Of a DNA stretch of 64,000 nt, positions 60,984-64,000 are shown piece by piece. The notes beneath the pieces were generated by a model. It saw only the letters and a list, made by a program, of their open reading frames with translations. It did no database searches and was not told the origin of the DNA. Position 1 is the first letter of the stretch; every line of letters begins with the position of its first letter. A program made the position numbers and the translations under genes. Source of the DNA: Lentzea xinjiangensis (GTDB lineage Bacteria; Actinomycetota; Actinomycetes; Mycobacteriales; Pseudonocardiaceae); contig NZ_FOFR01000001.1 in NCBI RefSeq assembly GCF_900110955.1, positions 480,410 through 544,409 of the forward strand, read 5' to 3'.

Positions 60984-63900
60984 CGACGTCCACTCCACCC
61001 GGGCTGGACGCCGGCGCGTACGAGGTGCTGCGGGCGCGGCTGGCCGACCAGGCCGGCGCGCTCGCCCGCAGCACCGAGGCGCTGAACGCCCGGCGCGTCG
61101 AGACGTTCGGCAGCACGGCGTTCGAACTCGTCGCCACCGAGCGCGTCCGCACCGAGAACAACTGCGTGCCGCGCGACATCGTGGCACTCGGCGACGTGAT
61201 GCTGTTCGGCTACAACGTGTTCATGGGCCTCAAGCCCGAGACGGCGGTCAGCGACGTCTTCGCGGTGCACGACAGGGACTTCGGCGCGGTCGAGGCGGAG
61301 TTCCTGCGGGACCCCGGGTTCCGCAGCGACTTCGCCGAGCTGTACCGGTACTACCGCGAGACCAGGCTGCTCCAGCTCCGGGTCGTCGAGTCGCGGCTGC
61401 TCGCGGTGTTCCAGACCGGCGCGCGAATCGAGGACATCCGCGTCCTGCGCTGGGACGTCAAGGTCGACGGCACGGTCACCTACGTCGACAACCGCGGCGA
61501 CCGCGACCACGTCTTCCCGCCCTCGCACGACTTCACGTGGGTCGAGACGACCCGCGAGCAGCACGTGCTCGGCAGGCACCCGCACATCGCGATCGACGAC
61601 GAGGTCTTCGTCGAGACCGTCGGCGGCACGCTGACCGTCAAGGTCGAGAACAACACCGAGTCCGGCGAGGGCGTCTACTCCGAGCCCGTCGACGAACCGC
61701 TGCAGAGCCTCGCGGACGCCGACGTGCACTACGCCCGCGTCGGCCCGCTGGTCCTGCTGCGCATCCTGCCGTACAAGGAAACGGCGTGGCGGCACCTGGT
61801 CTTCAACACCCGCACCAAGGCCGTGGCGCGGCTCGACGGCATCGGCCAGGCCTGCCAGCGGCTGCCGGAGGACCAGGGGATCATCTTCCCCGGCGGCTAC
61901 TACCTCGTCACGGGCGGGGAGAAGACGTTCGACGTCGACACGGACGACCTGGAGTTCGAGCGGGTGGTCCGGTCCGCGAACGGCGAGGACGTGCTGTACG
62001 TCTTCCACGCCCGCCGCGAGGGCCGCAGCCTGCTGCTGCCCTACAACGTGATCCGCAAGGAGGTCGCGACACCGCTGGTGTGCCACGGCTACTCGCTCTT
62101 CGCCGACGGCACGCTGGTGATCTTCCGGGAGACCGGCTCCGAGGCCGTGCGCGTCCACCCGATGCAGGTGTGGCGCACGCCGTTCCTCGCCGACGAGGTG
62201 CTGCCGGAGCAGGCCGGTCCGCTCGCCCGCATCGGCAACGCCGAGCTCGTGCGCGGCATCTCGGACTGCCTGTCCATCACCAGGACGGTCGCCGGGACGA
62301 CGCCGAGCACGCCGGTGTTCGAGAGCCTGATCGCGTTGTGCACCAGGGTGGTCGACGGCGTGCACTGGCTCGACGAGCTGGGGCTCAAGCAGGACGTCCA
62401 GGCCATCCGGGCCACCGCCGAGCAGGTGCTGGACGAGTTCGAGGCAGTGCGCGCGCTCACCGAGCACGCCGCCGGGCAGCTCGGCCAGGCCGCGGAGAAG
62501 CTCGCCTCGCTCATCAGGCTCGCCAGGTCGGCCGCACCGCGCAGCGCCGACGAGTGGGTGCGGCTGCTGGCCGACCTGCGTTCCGCCCAGGGCCGCCTGA
62601 TCACCCTGAGGGATCTGAGGTACGTCGACCTGGAGGAGATCGACCGGCGGGAGGCCGAGCTGGTCGAGGAGCTCGGCGCGGCCGCGCGCAGAGCCGTCGA
62701 GTTCCTCAGCGCTGAGGGCGCGTTCTCCGCCTACCACGAGGAGATCGAGCAGATCGCCGCCGCGGAACTGAGGACCGCGGCGGAGGCGGAGCCGTTGCGC
62801 GAACGCCTCGCGCGGCAGCAGGCCGGGCTGGAGGTGCTGACCGAGGTGGTCAGCACGCTCGACGCCGCCGACACGACCACCCGCACGGCGATCCTCGCGA
62901 GCATCGGCGAGGTGCTGGCCGCGGTCAACCGTGCACGGGCCGCTGTGGACGGTCGTCGCGCGCTGCTCGCGAACGCCGAGGGCCGCGCCGAGTTCGCCGC
63001 CGAGTTCGCGTTGCTGGGCCAGGCCATCACCGGCGCGCTGTCGGTCGCGGACACCCCGCAGCGCTGTGCCGACCAGCTCGGCCGGCTGTTGCTGCAACTG
63101 GAGAACCTGGAGTCGCGGTTCGGGGAGTTCGACGACTTCCTCGCGCAGGTGGACGCCAAGCGCACGGACGTCTACGAGGCGTTCTCGGCGCGCAAGCAGA
63201 CCCTGCTCGACGAGCGGGCGCGCAAGGCCGACCGGCTGGTGCAGTCGGCGGAACGGGTGCTCGGCACGATCCGCCGCCGCGTCGGCAAGCTCACCTCGAC
63301 CGACGAGATCAACACCTACTTCGCCGGCGACCCGATGGTCGCCAAGGTCCGCACCGTCGCCGGGCAGCTCCGCGAGCTCGGCGACGTGCGGGCGGACGAG
63401 CTCGACGCGGGTCTGCGCGATGCCCGGCAGGAGGGAGGCCGGGCACTGCGCGACCGGGCCGATCTGTACGACGGCGCGTCGATCGTGCTCGGTCGTCACC
63501 GCTTCCCGGTGACGACCGAGCCGGTGGACCTCACGCTGGTGCCGCGCGACGGCCGGATGTTCTACGCGGTGACGGGCACCGACTACCGCGGTGAGGTCAC
63601 CGATCCGGCGTTCGCCGCGACGAAGCCGTTCTGGGACCAACTCCTGGTCTCCGAGACGCAGGACGTCTACCGGTCGGAGCACCTCGCCGGCTGCCTGCTC
63701 GCCGAGGGCCGCGCGGACGTCGCGGACGCCGCGGCCGAGCGGTACGACGAGGGCTACGAGAGGGGCGTCCACGACCACGACGCCGAGAAGATCCTCGCCG
63801 TCCTGCTCCGGCTGCACGCCGGAGCCGGGTTGCTGAGGTACCCGCCGGCGGCACGGGCCGCGGCGCAGATCTTCTGGTCGGAGCAGCCGGAGGAGCGGCG

Positions 63901-64000
63901 GGCGGTGTGGGCGCGCAAGGCCGAGTCGCTCGCCCGTGCCCGCACGATCTTCGGGGGAACCCACGGGATCGCGGAGCTGACCGCGCAGTTCGGCATCGAC
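60980..64000 (+). CDS. Large flotillin-associated DNA repair ATPase-like protein, 3'-truncated
   Basis: The frame opens at ATG 60980 (overlap ATGA with the flotillin stop) and stays open for 1007 codons to the window end. Readable parts include MLFGYNVFMGLKPETAVSDV, DDEVFVETVGGTLTVKVENN and a long helical region (about residues 490-800). Proteins of this kind beside flotillin and YqiJ are called DNA repair ATPase in databases; the ATPase motifs should lie beyond the window. No Walker A was seen in the part present. No membrane segment. Role with the flotillin scaffold is inferred from conserved neighbourhood. Confidence 0.85.
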   Translation, partial: MTTSTPPGLDAGAYEVLRARLADQAGALARSTEALNARRVETFGSTAFELVATERVRTENNCVPRDIVALGDVMLFGYNVFMGLKPETAVSDVFAVHDRDFGAVEAEFLRDPGFRSDFAELYRYYRETRLLQLRVVESRLLAVFQTGARIEDIRVLRWDVKVDGTVTYVDNRGDRDHVFPPSHDFTWVETTREQHVLGRHPHIAIDDEVFVETVGGTLTVKVENNTESGEGVYSEPVDEPLQSLADADVHYARVGPLVLLRILPYKETAWRHLVFNTRTKAVARLDGIGQACQRLPEDQGIIFPGGYYLVTGGEKTFDVDTDDLEFERVVRSANGEDVLYVFHARREGRSLLLPYNVIRKEVATPLVCHGYSLFADGTLVIFRETGSEAVRVHPMQVWRTPFLADEVLPEQAGPLARIGNAELVRGISDCLSITRTVAGTTPSTPVFESLIALCTRVVDGVHWLDELGLKQDVQAIRATAEQVLDEFEAVRALTEHAAGQLGQAAEKLASLIRLARSAAPRSADEWVRLLADLRSAQGRLITLRDLRYVDLEEIDRREAELVEELGAAARRAVEFLSAEGAFSAYHEEIEQIAAAELRTAAEAEPLRERLARQQAGLEVLTEVVSTLDAADTTTRTAILASIGEVLAAVNRARAAVDGRRALLANAEGRAEFAAEFALLGQAITGALSVADTPQRCADQLGRLLLQLENLESRFGEFDDFLAQVDAKRTDVYEAFSARKQTLLDERARKADRLVQSAERVLGTIRRRVGKLTSTDEINTYFAGDPMVAKVRTVAGQLRELGDVRADELDAGLRDARQEGGRALRDRADLYDGASIVLGRHRFPVTTEPVDLTLVPRDGRMFYAVTGTDYRGEVTDPAFAATKPFWDQLLVSETQDVYRSEHLAGCLLAEGRADVADAAAERYDEGYERGVHDHDAEKILAVLLRLHAGAGLLRYPPAARAAAQIFWSEQPEERRAVWARKAESLARARTIFGGTHGIAELTAQFGID

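Noticed and set aside
59070..61187. Minus-strand open frame of 705 codons
   Set aside because: Leu/Arg-rich mirror of the flotillin coiled coil; no start signal or domain.
60428..63964. Minus-strand open frame of 1178 codons
   Set aside because: It is antisense to the flotillin and large ATPase genes. The composition is Arg/Ala/Gly/Leu-rich with no domain, and the plus frame has recognisable protein, so this is a GC-rich shadow.

Overview
The window is chromosomal DNA from a high-GC, filamentous actinomycete, most likely of the family Pseudonocardiaceae (Lentzea, Saccharothrix, Lechevalieria or Amycolatopsis type). The lineage is inferred from the very GC-rich third codon positions, a mycothiol synthase gene, a GlnR-type regulator, an RsiG-type c-di-GMP-binding anti-sigma factor of sporulating actinomycetes, and an actinomycete integrative and conjugative element (AICE) in a tRNA-Lys gene. 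No 16S gene is present, so the genus cannot be fixed.

Region 1 (1-13.4 kb) is mixed core and accessory metabolism: the 3' part of iolD, an old-yellow-enzyme, DUF3073, an MFS carrier, RsiG, a BKACE enzyme, a ygfZ-fur pair divergent from pabC, an esterase/quinone-reductase pair with a dyad operator, an MmyB-type XRE regulator and pxpB-pxpC without pxpA. Region 2 (13.4-32.4 kb) is core and follows, from memory, the order of Mycobacterium tuberculosis Rv0810c-Rv0823c: nitrobindin, DUF1416/sulfurtransferase/DUF4395 behind a cysteine-rich leader peptide, thioredoxin, DUF2993, glnR, mshD, a complete PHO-box-preceded pstSCAB set, phoU, a giant LCP protein, a diguanylate cyclase, a lipoprotein and dusB. 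Region 3 (32.7-36.5 kb) holds small unknown proteins and a DHA2 exporter.

Region 4 (36.67-50.03 kb) is a 13.3-kb AICE bounded by 36-bp direct repeats (tRNA-Lys 3' end). The minus strand carries int, xis, a RepSA-type initiator, an FtsK/TraB-type translocase and four small genes. The plus strand carries an XRE regulator and a Nudix protein resembling the pSAM2 immunity factor. The cargo is visibly AT-richer: an SPPY-type DNA methyltransferase divergent from a three-gene operon of Rad50-like ATPase, a small middle protein and a PD-(D/E)XK nuclease. I regard this as a candidate anti-phage or anti-plasmid system and the most interesting object here. Immediately outside attR lies the wreck of an older related element: a frameshifted integrase that has lost its catalytic tyrosine, plus a second copy of the element's right-end sequence.

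Region 5 (51.3-64.0 kb) carries an aminoglycoside-phosphotransferase-like kinase, a methyltransferase, an aldo/keto reductase, two tandem serine hydrolases, a CobW GTPase, a frameshifted LLM oxidoreductase, and a YqiJ-flotillin-large ATPase operon that runs off the window end.
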